The position numbers and the translations under genes were made by a program. A stretch of 64,000 bases of DNA from Isoetes taiwanensis (taxonomy: Eukaryota > Streptophyta > Lycopodiopsida > Isoetales > Isoetaceae): positions 188,001-252,000 of the forward strand of contig JAJEKV010000231.1 of the NCBI GenBank assembly GCA_021234155.1. Direction: 5' to 3'. Of the stretch, positions 48,837 through 59,895 are shown piece after piece (positions within the stretch are counted from its first letter, which is position 1; each line of letters opens with the position of its first letter). The notes beneath the pieces are model-generated. The model searched no databases, was not told the DNA's origin, and worked only from the letters and a program-made list of their open reading frames with translations.

Positions 48837-49096
48837 CGAGGTGGGTAGGAAAGATTAAAGGACTCGACTCTTCTGCGAGGTGGGTAGGAAAGATTAAAGG
48901 ACTCGGCAAGCATTCCCGTTTGGCATCTAACACTGAAAGGGTCATAGCAATTTGGAGGGATGTCGTGTTAGAACATTTTAATGACCACGCTGGTCTGCGT
49001 GCGAGTAATATGTTAATTTTCCTAGCAGCTGGCTTGAATCACCCGAGGTTGGAAGCTGGGCTCGATAACATGAGAGTGATTCCCATGCTAGATTAG
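48837..49096 (+). pseudogene. Histone H4-like segment with H4-tail-like repeats (second locus)
   Basis: The frame begins with a duplicated unit RWVGKIKGL...RWVGKIKGLGKHSR (36 bp repeat). GK-KGLGK resembles the H4 tail GKGGKGLGK with three of its lysines. Then TERVIAIWRDVVLEHFNDHA, LRASNMLIFLAAGLNHPRLE and a stop at 49,096. It aligns along its length with the Gypsy H4-like ORF (VILVKR...ALGIFDF; LRQGRLAVTAAHTSHRRVE), which in turn aligns with H4. No ATG starts this frame; it overlaps the end of the H2B-like frame, so it may have been fused to it. Confidence 0.52.
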
Positions 49097-49388
49097 TTCG
49101 GAAGGGGATTGAAAGAGCAGGAAATTGAAGATGAAAGTTGAAAACATGTAAGTTATGTAGCAATAAAATTACGTTATGTATCAATATAACTACGCATCAA
49201 TAAAATTACGTTATGTATCATTGAAATTATTTAAAGGAGAAATTTTATTTGTATTTTATCTGGTAAAAATGAAAAATGAATGGAAAAAAAATTCATTTCT
49301 TCACGACGCGAGATGTGACTGTCTGTTCATCTGCCTGACCAACGGCATTCTTCACATTGTGTGACACAAGCTACTACGAAATTTCTCT

Positions 49389-49396
49389 TATAAATA
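49389..49396 (+). promoter_or_regulatory. TATA box of the coiled-coil gene
   Basis: TATAAATA 97 bp before the ATG, followed by a CT-rich leader (cttccgcttccgcttctctttc) typical of plant 5' UTRs. Confidence 0.6.
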
Positions 49397-49485
49397 AGAA
49401 TCATGTAGCACTTCCGCTTCCGCTTCTCTTTCAATCTTCCACTTCCTCCCTTCCACTTGCACTCCTCTTCCACCTCCGGCTCACG

Positions 49486-49848
49486 ATGGCATCTGCATCT
49501 CTATCATCTTCTAGTAAGTGGCCACGCCAGAAAACCCCTCCGGCTCGCCCTGAGCTCCCCGTGGACATTACCCTTGCCGTGGTGATGAAGAGATTCAAAG
49601 AAATTCACGAAGAGAACAGCCGTCTGGCGGCTGAGAATATTGAGGCAGCGGACGGATTGTCTTTCATGAGGGCACTTCTCCATGAGCGAGACATCAAGCT
49701 TGCAGAAACCTTTGCCTTGTACCAAGAAGCAAATCGGCGCAGAGCCGTGGTGTTTGAAACTGCCCACAATATTTCTTTGGCCCTAGAAGAAATGGATAAG
49801 AAGCTCCAAGCTGTGGAGGACGAGAACGCAGCTATAAGCTTCAGCTAG
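49486..49848 (+). CDS. Small intact coiled-coil protein of the histone-like locus
   Basis: 120 codons without a break, ATG in TCACGATGG context. The N-terminal ~30 residues are Ser/Pro-rich and basic (SSSSKWPRQKTPPARPELPV). The rest is strongly helical with heptad-like spacing: MKRFKEIHEENSRLAAENIE, FMRALLHERDIKLAETFALY, LALEEMDKKLQAVEDENAA. It has no histone fold and I know no family for it. It sits downstream of the H4-like segment and upstream of hairpins B and C, with its own TATA and leader, so it is probably the last unit of the locus. It is the best-preserved ORF there. A gag-like or adaptor role is speculation. Confidence 0.6.
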   Translation: MASASLSSSSKWPRQKTPPARPELPVDITLAVVMKRFKEIHEENSRLAAENIEAADGLSFMRALLHERDIKLAETFALYQEANRRRAVVFETAHNISLALEEMDKKLQAVEDENAAISFS

Positions 49849-49938
49849 AGGATGAGGAAGATCTCTAGCCAATATTTCAATGTATTTTTTGTATTTCAAT
49901 GTGTTCATCTTGTTTTCGAAAGTTCGTTTTTGTTTCAA

Positions 49939-50007
49939 AGATCACACGACGCAAAATGCCATGCTTGCAAATAAGTAGCATACAATGGATTTCGCGTCGT
50001 ATGATCT
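49939..50007 (+). repeat. 69 bp hairpin B
   Basis: agatcacacgacgcaaaat (49,939-49,957) pairs with atttcgcgtcgtatgatct (49,989-50,007), 17 of 19 positions. It lies 91 bp after the coiled-coil stop codon. Confidence 0.85.
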
Positions 50008-50139
50008 CCGAGTGTATACCTCGCCTCCTATGTACATTTTATTATCTTATTAATATAAACTTTTTGGAATACAAATAACTTGCTAAATGCTGTGATATAT
50101 CTTGCTCAATAAAGGTTGTTTGGCTTACTTATTGTTCGA

Positions 50140-50208
50140 AGATCATACGACACGAAATGCCATGTGATCACAAAAATTGTACATACTGTATTTTGCATTG
50201 TATAATCT
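50140..50208 (+). repeat. 69 bp hairpin C
   Basis: agatcatacgacacgaaat (50,140-50,158) pairs imperfectly with attttgcattgtataatct (50,190-50,208). Same family as hairpins A and B. Confidence 0.78.
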
Positions 50209-50209
50209 C

Positions 50210-53200
50210 TATATTATATTTTCTTTCACATATCTCCATGTGGTGTGAATCATGTACATGATTCTCTATAACCTGTTTCGGTAGGGTCTATCTTACCACT
50301 AATTTTCTTTGCTAATTTTAACTATTAACACCCATAGATGAGCAAAAATTCTCTGAGGCATGCCAAACATAGCTTCCAAAGGCAATTTGTTCATCTTAGG
50401 CGACCATTTGGTCTATGGGACATAATACAATGAGTAGCAATAAATGCCAAATATGAGTATAAAACTATATATCTCTACCAGAGCTTCTGTAGCACACAAG
50501 ATCAGGTCTTATAGCTTCTGAAGCAAATGAATCCTTTATTAGATTAGCTACCTCGATCAGATAAGGGAGGAAATCCATGACCAAAATTATACTTGCAAAA
50601 AAATCTATGGTATTTGGCAAATCTGAAAGTTTCTTCGACAGGTAGAACCCCTAGAATCTTAGGAAATGATTAAAAAAAATTTCCAAAAACATTTTTAGCC
50701 AAACCTGAAAATCCCTATGGCACAATTTATTTCTGAGTGGGCTCAGCTTGGAGCACGAGCATCACACAATGACACGGCCCCATGCCCTAGAATCAATATG
50801 AAAAAAATAGATAAGGAGGGAAAAAAAATCCAAAGCGCAGGTTATCCATAGCTTCAGAAGATGCATACCTGCACCATGAGCACAAAATTATAAAAGTACC
50901 AGAACATGTAAATTCTAGCTATTAGGATTCTTGGGCAAAGTCGTGGCCAATCTGTCCTTGCCGATCCAAAGGAAATTCTTTTGAAGACATATCTTGTAGA
51001 TGCCATCGAGCTGCATGCATGCTGATTTTGTGTGGCATCCTACAGTATGCTATTTTGATCAAATAAGGGAGGAAATCCATGATTAAAATCACACGTGCAA
51101 AAAAATCTATGACATTTGGCAAATCTGAAAGTGTCTTAGGCAGGTAGAACCCCTAGAACCCTAGCATCTTAGAAGCTTAGGAAATTCCAAAAACGAAAAT
51201 CCTAAATTAACAAGGTTGAGTTTATTACTTTTTCCTACTTCACATTATTTTTCAAGTATGTATAGAAGGTTGGTAGTGCTAGATGATTGCAAAACCTATA
51301 GGAGCATGGGAAATATCACATAATAATACTTAATAATGTAAGTTAAAATAGGTGATCTTAGAACCTCTATGCAAGTAATGACAAGATAAATTGCCTTCAG
51401 TAAAATGTTCAACGTTAATGACGTACTTATGTACACGTAATACACATAATTGCTCTTCATCATAGTTGACCTTTTAATTTTTTAACTGTAAACATGTGGA
51501 TACAATTAAACTCGTACACTAAACTATTGAATAAGAATATCATGCAAAACGAAAAGTGACTTTTTGCTGAAGCAAAATGCCAAAAGTATACATCGTCATA
51601 TCAGATTTCCATGGAAACACTATATATATTTGATAGGATGGTCAAGATGAAAGTTGACCCCATGATGGTCTTTTTCTTCTGAGCTATTATTGCGTCATTA
51701 AATGTTTGGTAGAGGGATAACACGTTTGTTAATGATTACCACATCTTAAATATTCCAATGTAGAAAGTTTGCCAATATCCTCAGATTATATATTAATGCA
51801 TGTGTGCATGGTCGGGTAGTAACAATATAGTAAACAAGGAAGTGTAAGCAACAAACAAAGTGCATAGTAAAATCAAATATACACTGTGATGATTAATCCT
51901 CCATAAATAGTATTTGACCTGAACTTCTATGCACGAATTTCTTAGTCTCGACTACTTCAAAAGCACGGAAGTTTAACAGTCAACTTCGCCATTGTGGTGG
52001 GTTTTGCTAATATTACAAGCCAAAACTGAGATCATGGACTTGTGGCTACAAATATCTAACCCACAATTATGGCATTTGGCACACTTGAGCAATAAAAAAT
52101 ACAAGACTGTTTATCCACTCACACAACTTATGGTAGATTCTTATTCTTAGACATATTGCATCTATCATTCTTCCTACAAAAAGTAAAGTCCTGGTCTTAG
52201 AACCATGTTATTTTAAGCACACTTTTCTGCAGTGGGCCAACATATCAGAAACACATAATCAGATACAAGGCAGCCAAAGGGCGAATCAAATACAAGGCAG
52301 ACAATGCATGCCCCAGATTCGCATAAATCCCTGTGTCCACTCTGGATGAAAAGTGCCGAGGGGATGAGAGAAAAGGGAGATGGGGACAAAAGCAAAAGTG
52401 TCTACATCCCTTTTATAGTGTGTAAAAGCCACTTCATAAAGGTGACACTAATGTATGTGGCTCCATTGTCCCACTATTGATTTATTTGACCAAGCTAGGC
52501 ATATGTCCCAGCCCCATACAAATTTTTTATGCTTTTCTTGTGGATGGCGTTTATCCTTCACAACAATTGTAGGACCACATGTCGATCCCATGCTTTCATC
52601 TCATCCATGTTTCTATCCATTTTGTACCTATCTAACTTGATTTGTTTATTCATTAAGATCTCATCCAGTACTTGATTTGTTTATTCATTAAGATCGCATT
52701 CACTAATTGCGACACGTGTAGAAGATAATAGGTATATAGTTAATTGCAATTACGCAACATCTATTTAAAATAAAACTATCTTCAATTGACAATATTTATC
52801 CACTATTTAAAATCAAACTGTCCTTAATGACAATAATTATCCACCATGAACAAAATTGAGGGATGTAAGTGCAAAGAGAATAAACTTTGGCAATTGCAAC
52901 ATGCCTTAAAGATTAAAGCCACAAAATCAACACAACATGACTTATAGGTAGTACCTAACACACGAAAAAAAAAGTGTGTAAGGTATAGAAGAAAGAAAAG
53001 AGCTTTCTTCGTTTCTACCTAACTTTTAAAAAACAATAATATCATAGACAAGCATCTCTCGTGCAAGGCATGGCTCGAGAAAAGGAAAAGACAAAAAGTT
53101 AAAATAGAAGGGACACTTCTTTTGCACTTAAACCAATCACTTAAGCCAATCGGGCAAAAGTCACATTGCAATGTATGTTATACATGTACAACATCTGAAG

Positions 53201-53990
53201 TGAAGTTTACTCGCAAAGCAAATTTCAAGAGAGCATGATGAAACTAAAAAGAAGAGATAATCTAATGAGAAATTTGGGAAGGTAGTCATCGGGCTCATAA
53301 AACTATTGGATGATTAAATCTAGATGAGAGTAGACCAGATTAACAAGGAACCATCATGTACTTTAAGGTTGTTTAGCTTAGATTGCTCACCCCCAGGTAT
53401 ACCATTAAATATCAAGTAGGTAGACCATTAAAGATCAAGTATAAACTAATCAGATGTAGTCGGCAGGTAGATAGAAAGTTTTGCCGAGCGAATGTCCAAA
53501 GAAAGTAAAGCTAATGTCAAGAGAAAGTAAAGCTAATATACAATTGAACGTGATGGAATATTCGGAGATGCAGTGTATTAAGTGTAAGTCATCGTCTAAG
53601 ACACGTTTAGACAGCTTAATAAGGAGGCTAAAATAATGAAATGAAGGAATAAGGAGGCTAAAATAATGAGCTGAAGGAGACAGGGGACGATAATATACTT
53701 AGAGGGAAGGATTAGGGAGGTGTAATGGGACAATAAATGGTTTGGTAGGAACTAAACGAGGGAAGATGGGGCCAGTGAGAAGAGGATTGGAGGACATAGC
53801 TATCGAGCAGAGGGGGATGATGAGGTAGGGATTTGAATTGAATTGAAACAGCGAAATTTGACAGTTGTAGATGGAAGGACCAGGGGAAAAGGGAAGTGGA
53901 GGCAGAAGACAAAAGGAAATGAGAAGACAAAAGGAACTGGGGCCAAGGAGGTCTAAAAGAAGGGAACTCATGGCTCGGCTAAAGCAATGG
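50210..53990. other. No gene; AT-rich with local duplications
   Basis: A ~115 bp block (gatca.ataagggaggaaatccatga ... ggcaaatctgaaagt) occurs at 50,555-50,668 and 51,056-51,170. A ~35 bp duplication (cttgatttgtttattcattaagatc) lies at 52,637-52,696, and a duplicated aaggaggctaaaataatga at 53,620-53,670. No coding signal is supported. Confidence 0.55.
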
Positions 53991-54000
53991 CCCCCAACTT

Positions 54001-54080
54001 CACGTGGGAGAGGGTGTCTGTGGGAGCCACGTGTCCGCCGCCACGTGTCCACCAAAAATCGGCCTCCCAACATGCCACGT
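54001..54080 (+). promoter_or_regulatory. G-box cluster upstream of the Dof gene
   Basis: Three perfect CACGTG palindromes at 54,001-54,006, 54,028-54,033 and 54,042-54,047, plus ccacgtag at 54,075-54,082, about 650 bp before the ATG. G-boxes are bound by bZIP and bHLH factors (HY5, PIF, ABF types), consistent with light, clock or ABA control. Confidence 0.65.
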
Positions 54081-54693
54081 AGGACTCCCTCTAAAATGAT
54101 CCAGCCCCGCCTCCGCCAAATAAAGCAAAAGCTTTGCCAACCCGCCCTTCTAAAATGCCCTACTTCTATTTTTGGCGGATGTCATCCCATATCTATTTCC
54201 TTTGTTTTTTGCGCTTTCCGGACCTCAACCCCCGCTCCAATCCGGTTTGGGGAAAGGCAAAGGACTTTTATTCGTTTTTCTCCCTTCGTATTTTTGCGCG
54301 CGCCTTGCTCCTCCTCCACAGCTATGGCCCAACATCTGTCGCCCACAAATGCCCTCTTTTTTTAGGCCTTCCTTTCTTATTTAACCCTTTCTGCTCTTTT
54401 TCCCTTCCCTGCCGGACTTGAGAAGCTTCGATTTTAGCTTCCCTGCCAATCCTCCTCAATTGGTCTGTGAATTTTTGTAGATAACTTTGGTCCGTTTTTG
54501 GGTCCTTTTTAGCGATCGTTTCTTCCCAATTTTGGATTTTGGATCTCGCCTTTTGGGCACTTTTGAATGAATCTATAAATGTCCCAAAACTTTTGTCAGA
54601 TTTGTTGAATCTGGTTTTGGAATAAGATTATGCTGGGATAGGATAATCCGGTGCACTTGGAGCGATTCAGAGGGATTCCGACGAAGAAGAAAT

Positions 54694-56256
54694 ATGTCGA
54701 AGGTGAGGAAATGGATTATGGAAGAAAGGCTTGGCCATCAGAAGCCAGATTGCAAAACGGCAGGGTCCGATCCGAGGATTAAGCTGTTTGGGCAGACAAT
54801 TTCGTGTTCGGGCACGACTGAGATGGTGGTTTCGGCTGGAGAAGCGAGGCCAAGGTCTCCGATTCCGGTAAGCCTAAGTTTAAAATTTGTGGGTAGATTT
54901 TTGTGATAAATTTCTGTGATAGATTTTCCATATTGGATATGAATTTCTGGGTCTGTTTTTGGACAGATTTTCTGTCAATTTCTGTATAGCTGGGTTAAAT
55001 GTTTTTATTACTTGCAACAGGAAGTGATTGATGATGAATCTACTCCTCGTTCTGGTGAAGAGTTAGGGAGTTCGTCAGGAAGTAACAGCGGTAGCGAAGA
55101 AGACATTAAAGAAGGAGAAAGAGGAAGAAATGATTCGCCGGATTTAAAATCCGAGGAGAAAGAAAGCAAAAAAACGCAACAGAATCAGAATTCGGTGCAG
55201 AATCAGCAGGCAAAGCAGAAGCTGGAACCGGGAGCGCCGGAAGGAGAAGGTGAAGATACAGGCATGGGAATCTCCACAGATAAAACACCCAAGAAACCGG
55301 ACAAGCCGGTACCTTGCCCGAGGTGCGACAGTTTGGACACTAAATTCTGCTACTACAACAATTACAATGTGAATCAGCCGAGGCATTTCTGCAAGAACTG
55401 CCAGCGCTACTGGACAGCAGGAGGGATGCTGAGGAACGTACCGGTTGGAGCCGGTCGACGGAAGAACAAGCACAGCAACTCGGCGCAGCAGTGGCATGTG
55501 TTGCAGGACGGGCTGGTCCGGTCGGAGGCACCGGATCAGGGAGCAAAATCAAGGCTGGATATGTGCGCGGAACCGTCGTCTTCCGGTAGCATCATCACGA
55601 ATTTGAGCCATGGAACTGGACCAGGGTTTAATCTGGCATTTTCGAGTCTAATGCCGGAGAGCGCTCATGCGGTTGAGCTACCGGCGAAGCAGGTTTGCAA
55701 TCGGTCTGATTCGGAGGTTTCCAGCGGATCGCCGGTTGGGTCAGAGACGCCGGTAATAGCGTCGGAAAATGCCGCGGAAGCGTGGGGCGGGTCAGTTCCG
55801 GTAGCGCTGTTGGATAAAGCATGGTCGTTCGGGTACAATCTGGCGATGAAGAGCAGCGCCGGAGGCGGGAGTGGGAATATGCCGTCAGTTGGGAATATTC
55901 CGTCAGTGTGGCCATGGCCGGGGGCCGTGTGGGGGGCCGGAGGCTGGGGCAGTGCAAATTGGCCCATGGCAATGGCCATGACCAAATTAGGAAAGCACGA
56001 AAGGGAGAAACCCTACCCGGAAGGAAGCGGAGATGGCTTTTTATGGGTCCCCAAAACTCAACGTTGTGGCGAACCTGCCAATCCGGTCACCCGCGTCCTC
56101 TCCGAGCTCTCCCAGTCACCCCCCTCCCTCCACCCCGGTAGCATCTTCAAAGCCTTCCAGCCCAAACCGGACTCTTCCTGTCATCGCCTCCATGCCCATT
56201 CCGACGCTAACCCCGCTGCCATCGCCCGTTCTGTCTCTTTCCAAGAAAGTAACTAG
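54694..56256 (+). CDS. Cycling Dof factor (CDF-type Dof zinc-finger transcription factor)
   Basis: Two exons, 54,694-54,867 and 55,021-56,256, joined in phase 0 (CCG|GTAAGC ... TTGCAACAG|GAA), giving 469 residues. Exon 1 carries the CDF N-terminal motif [11 protein letters not shown] (usual DPAIKLFG.TI). A Ser/Glu-rich acidic region and a Lys/Gln-rich linker precede the Dof domain (about residues 157-208): [39 protein letters not shown] and GAGRRKNK, with all four zinc cysteines (CX2CX21CX2C). C-terminal CDF motifs are intact: [27 protein letters not shown] and [14 protein letters not shown], the regions that in angiosperm CDFs bind GIGANTEA/FKF1. It is expected to bind AAAG sites in the nucleus and act in photoperiod or stress regulation. 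It is the only clearly intact host gene in the window; the exon 2 3' half is GC-rich. Confidence 0.95.
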
Positions 56257-56340
56257 CCTATCGTTTCCTTTCTCCCGCTCCTTTTTCCTTGTATATATTC
56301 TCCCTTTTAAGTTAGTGTGCAGCCCCTCGCTGCACCGCGG

Positions 56341-58800
56341 TTGATGATGTTCGAATTTTATGTGAAGCATTTGGTTCTAAAGGTTTGTGCAGTGGCTTTT
56401 TTTAATGCAAAAGTATTTGTTGCTTCCCATAGAATATAGAATATGGAGGCACTTTCTCTTGCCATTTATTGTCTTCATTGGTTTGCTTTGTTATTTTTCT
56501 ATTCGTTTGCTTTGTTGTTTTTCTTTCTAAAAGTTCACATTTCTTTTTCTGACTCTCCTTCTCAATAATGCATTTATGTCTCTTTCTCTCTCCGAGCCGC
56601 CGTTTTGGACTTGACTCTCTTTACTTTTCGTCTGGACTCACTTAGAAATATCATTTCATAGTCTTCACTGGCACAATATGATTGCATGGCACAATATAAT
56701 TGGCTTGGTACACCTTATAAAGGTAAAAGAGAGACACATGTTAGAACACAGCATAACTCAAATAGTGTGGATGTAAAGGTTGGCTTAAATAGTGTGGACA
56801 AATAGTGTGGACATAAAGGATCCCATGGCTTTAAGCTATGGAATCTAGTTTTGCCCTTATGCTTTATTCCTTCTTTTGGTAGTATATTATATCCTTATCA
56901 AAACTTCTCGTACGGAATGCTTGCTTTAAAGACTTTCATTCTATTAGTGAAACAAAGTTTACCTTATAAGGGCCTCTTCACACTCTTCCTTAAACATCTC
57001 ATTCATTAAGAATTCCTAGTGATCCACATAAGCAAATAAGATAAAATTGCTTTCATACAAGCTTAAACTGCTTTCACACGACTTATTTGAGTTCCCTACA
57101 GTTATGGTGTCTCTTCCCCTTCTCCCCCCCTCCCCCTCCCCAACAAACACACCCCCAAGCAAAATAAATCTATAATCCAAGGCCAAAAACACCCCCAAGC
57201 AAAATAAATCTACAATCCAAGGCCAAACCTAGGACTTCCATCAAATCATATCAGGAAAAGAAAAAAGTTTGAATTCGTTTATTTCTGGTTTGAATTTCTT
57301 TTTTCAAGGAGAGCATATCGATTCCTTTTGCATCAAATTCAAGCAGAGAATGTTGATTTTTGAAGAAGAGAGCAGATCGAGTTTTGGAGGCATACATAAA
57401 ATATGGAAGGCATATATAAAATATGGAAGACTTACAGAGCATGCCGATTCTTGGAGGACAGAGCATGCTACTTCAAGTGAGGACAAAGCAGGTGGATTCT
57501 TGGAGGACAAAGCATCAGATTTAGATTTTGGTCGGATTTTGGTCTTCAAAATTTGATTTTGGATCTGCAGATTGCGTTTTGGGTCAGATTTCAGTCTCTA
57601 GATTGAATTTACAATGGTTGTAGTTGGGCTTCAATTAAATCGATCTGTAGGTGGGCTTCAATTGCTATTTTGGAGTAGTGTGAAACCATTTTTATTGAGA
57701 CATGTCAATGGCAGTAAAATCATCATAGAATAAGACTACGTGTGAAAAGGGCCTCAATGAGGAGCTTTTGGTTGTGATGCGATAAATTTTGTATCTAACT
57801 TTAATAATAGATAAAAATTAAAAGAGAGAAGTGACATGGCATAGAGGATTACATGGTAACATGGCAAAAAGAGGTTAGGAAACAGAAACGTGAGAAGAGA
57901 GGAAAAAACAGAAATGTAAGAAGCATAAAGAGGAAGGAAGTGATAACACTAAGAAATTAAGCAGTACGGATTAGAAGACGCGATCAAAGGTAGGTAATTC
58001 ATGTAGCAGTAATGAATTTAATCAAGTCCCTTGATCTGTTTATATAAATCAAGCAAATATCTTCAAACAACAAGTTATCAGAAAATTGTATCCTTATATA
58101 AATTAACAGAAGGGAATTGCTCTGTTGCGTAATCCGACTCCTTCTGTTCTATATATTCTCCTCCTAATCTGACAATTCAACCGGCAAATATAGAATCCAC
58201 TTCTAGGATTCTAATTCTCAGCAATTCTGGAATATTAATTCCGGCAAAAACCAATGCAAGCACCTGTCGGTGTGCTATTCAATCAGATCGTCCATCTGTC
58301 TGGTCAGAACATGGATCTGCATCTATGATTTCTTCTATCTATATAATTCGACTTGTGTTGAGAAAAGGGAAGGAAAATATTTATACCGTTTAAAAGATAC
58401 AAGGTTTTAGTTCAAAATACTTGAATTGATTTTACCATCTATGGAGACCAATCGGCCATGGGACTCAATAAAGGAGCGCAGCAGACTTATTACTGTTGGA
58501 TTAAAAAACCTTGCCCCGAAGGCTTTTCGAGGGAAAAACCGTAGCAATAATAAGGATGCTGACAAACTGTACATATATACAAATATGCATCATGAAACAT
58601 ATGTACTTGTCAGGTGAGTGTTCGAGGCCATAACTGAGCTTGGATACTTATGACCTCCTAAAGATATGATCCCAACATCCACATCGAAGACGTGTTCAAT
58701 AGCACATGCATCAGGTCTTCGGGCCTGACCAATTCATCATAACTTTTTGTTCATATGGTGGACAGTGCTGCAGAGTGTGGCACTCGACTTCAATAGCTCT
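56341..58800 (+). repeat. Large dispersed repeat, copy A
   Basis: Matches 61,906-64,000 from ttgatgatgttcgaattttatg onward and begins only 84 bp after the Dof stop codon, so it may lie within the Dof 3' UTR. Its last ~370 bp are the repeat also found inverted at 1-360. Compared with copy B it lacks ~195 bp (B positions about 63,113-63,308) and has ~470 bp extra (57,955-58,424). Includes a 41 bp tandem duplication at 57,145-57,225. No coding capacity. Confidence 0.88.
57955..58424 (+). repeat. ~470 bp segment present in copy A only
   Basis: Copy B reads aacactaataattgaattgac across this point; copy A has ~470 bp between aacacta and ttgaattga. It is either an insertion in A or a deletion in B. 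No inverted termini or clear target duplication were found. Confidence 0.6.
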
Positions 58801-58989
58801 CCCCTGGCAGTACTAACAAACTCTTTCTTGCCATGGCGATGGTGTGTGCCGATAGCATTGCGAGTCTAGTTTCAATGTGTTATTATATGGTGCTGATAAT
58901 ATGTTGTCTTGACCTGTTCAAAGGCGCTGGCATCCCAAAGCTTGATGAGGAAGCAGGCATAAGTACTGCCTCAAACTCCCTTGTTTCTG

Positions 58990-59250
58990 AACTGGAGTCA
59001 CTGGTCTTGCCGGGTTTTACAAGCTAAGTGCTTTATCTTCCGCCTCTGCCATGGAGTGCGGGTTTATTGCTCGCATGAGCTTCTTAATATTTTCATTGAG
59101 GCCCTCAATGTAGCCTTCAGTTGCCTGCTTTTCATCAATTTTTGGCACATAGAGTTGTAAGTGCATGAACTCCTCCATATAAGATGTGACTGACCTGCTA
59201 CCCTGCTCTAGCCTATAGAAGGCTCCTTGAGATTGATTAGTGTGCAGCAC
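58990..59250 (-). pseudogene. gag fragment of the second Gypsy element
   Basis: The frame reads GAFYRLEQGSRSVTSYMEEF, YIEGLNENIKKLMRAINP and AEAEDKALSLA, the retrotransposon gag core ('F..L.Q...SV..Y...F' and 'F..GL...I'). It is close to the gag at 26,144-26,525. Confidence 0.85.
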
Positions 59251-59489
59251 TCTGTTATATCCATGTGTCCTTGCTGTATAAATTGCATTATATCAACTTA
59301 TTATGAGCTTGTTTGTTAGATAGTGTTTAGTTGTTGCCAATAATGATATCACCAAACATTTTACAATACAAAATAAGTCATAATTCATTCCATATATATC
59401 TGATACATAAGATATTATAATATCATTAATACGTCTGTTCACTGGTGGTCTGGATGATCTTCTAGAAATTTCTTCCCTTGGGCCATGCC

Positions 59490-59741
59490 GACTCTTTGCC
59501 CTAAGTTTCAGAGAATGTCTCTAGAAGAGCCTCCTCAGATGGCTGACACTATATCTTCAATTGTCATGTGTGCCACCATCACTGCTAGTCTTCCCTGGCG
59601 GAGATGTGGAACCGCAAAGTCAAAGATGCTGAGGGCCATAGACCACTTCACTAAGATGACATGGTCGACTTGGTCATTTAGCCTCGCATATCTCCCGAAA
59701 CATGAAAGCACCACGAGCATCTGCACCGTTTCCTTCTCCAC
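59490..59741 (-). pseudogene. Histone H4-like ORF of the second Gypsy element
   Basis: Reads RLNDQVDHVILVKWSMALSI, FDFAVPHLRQGRLAVMVAHM and TIEDIVSAI, then a stop; in another frame AQGKKFLEDHPD follows. It is homologous along its length to 27,252-27,530. Its TIEDIVSAI is the clearest match to the H4 alpha-3 start (TAMDVVYAL). It lies about 140 bp after the PBS, so the other histone-like units have been deleted. Confidence 0.65.
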
Positions 59742-59882
59742 GTGGGCCGAAGGTTCGGTGGAAGACTACGACTCTACCATTTGTAAGAGCGGGAAGGTAA
59801 TACTTGAGTGCCCGGCAAGGTTAACTGCTTGAGGTCTTGTAATAAATGGTCAATGCTTTGATCTTGGTCTACCAAGATTATT

Positions 59883-59894
59883 TCTCTGATACCA
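59883..59894 (-). other. Primer binding site of the second Gypsy element
   Basis: On the minus strand TGGTATCAGAGA, one base after the LTR end; initiator tRNA-Met type. Confidence 0.85.
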
Positions 59895-59895
59895 T

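Noticed and set aside
55106-55985. Long minus-strand ORFs opposite the Dof exon
   Set aside because: Antisense shadows of a GC-rich coding exon without domain or start context.
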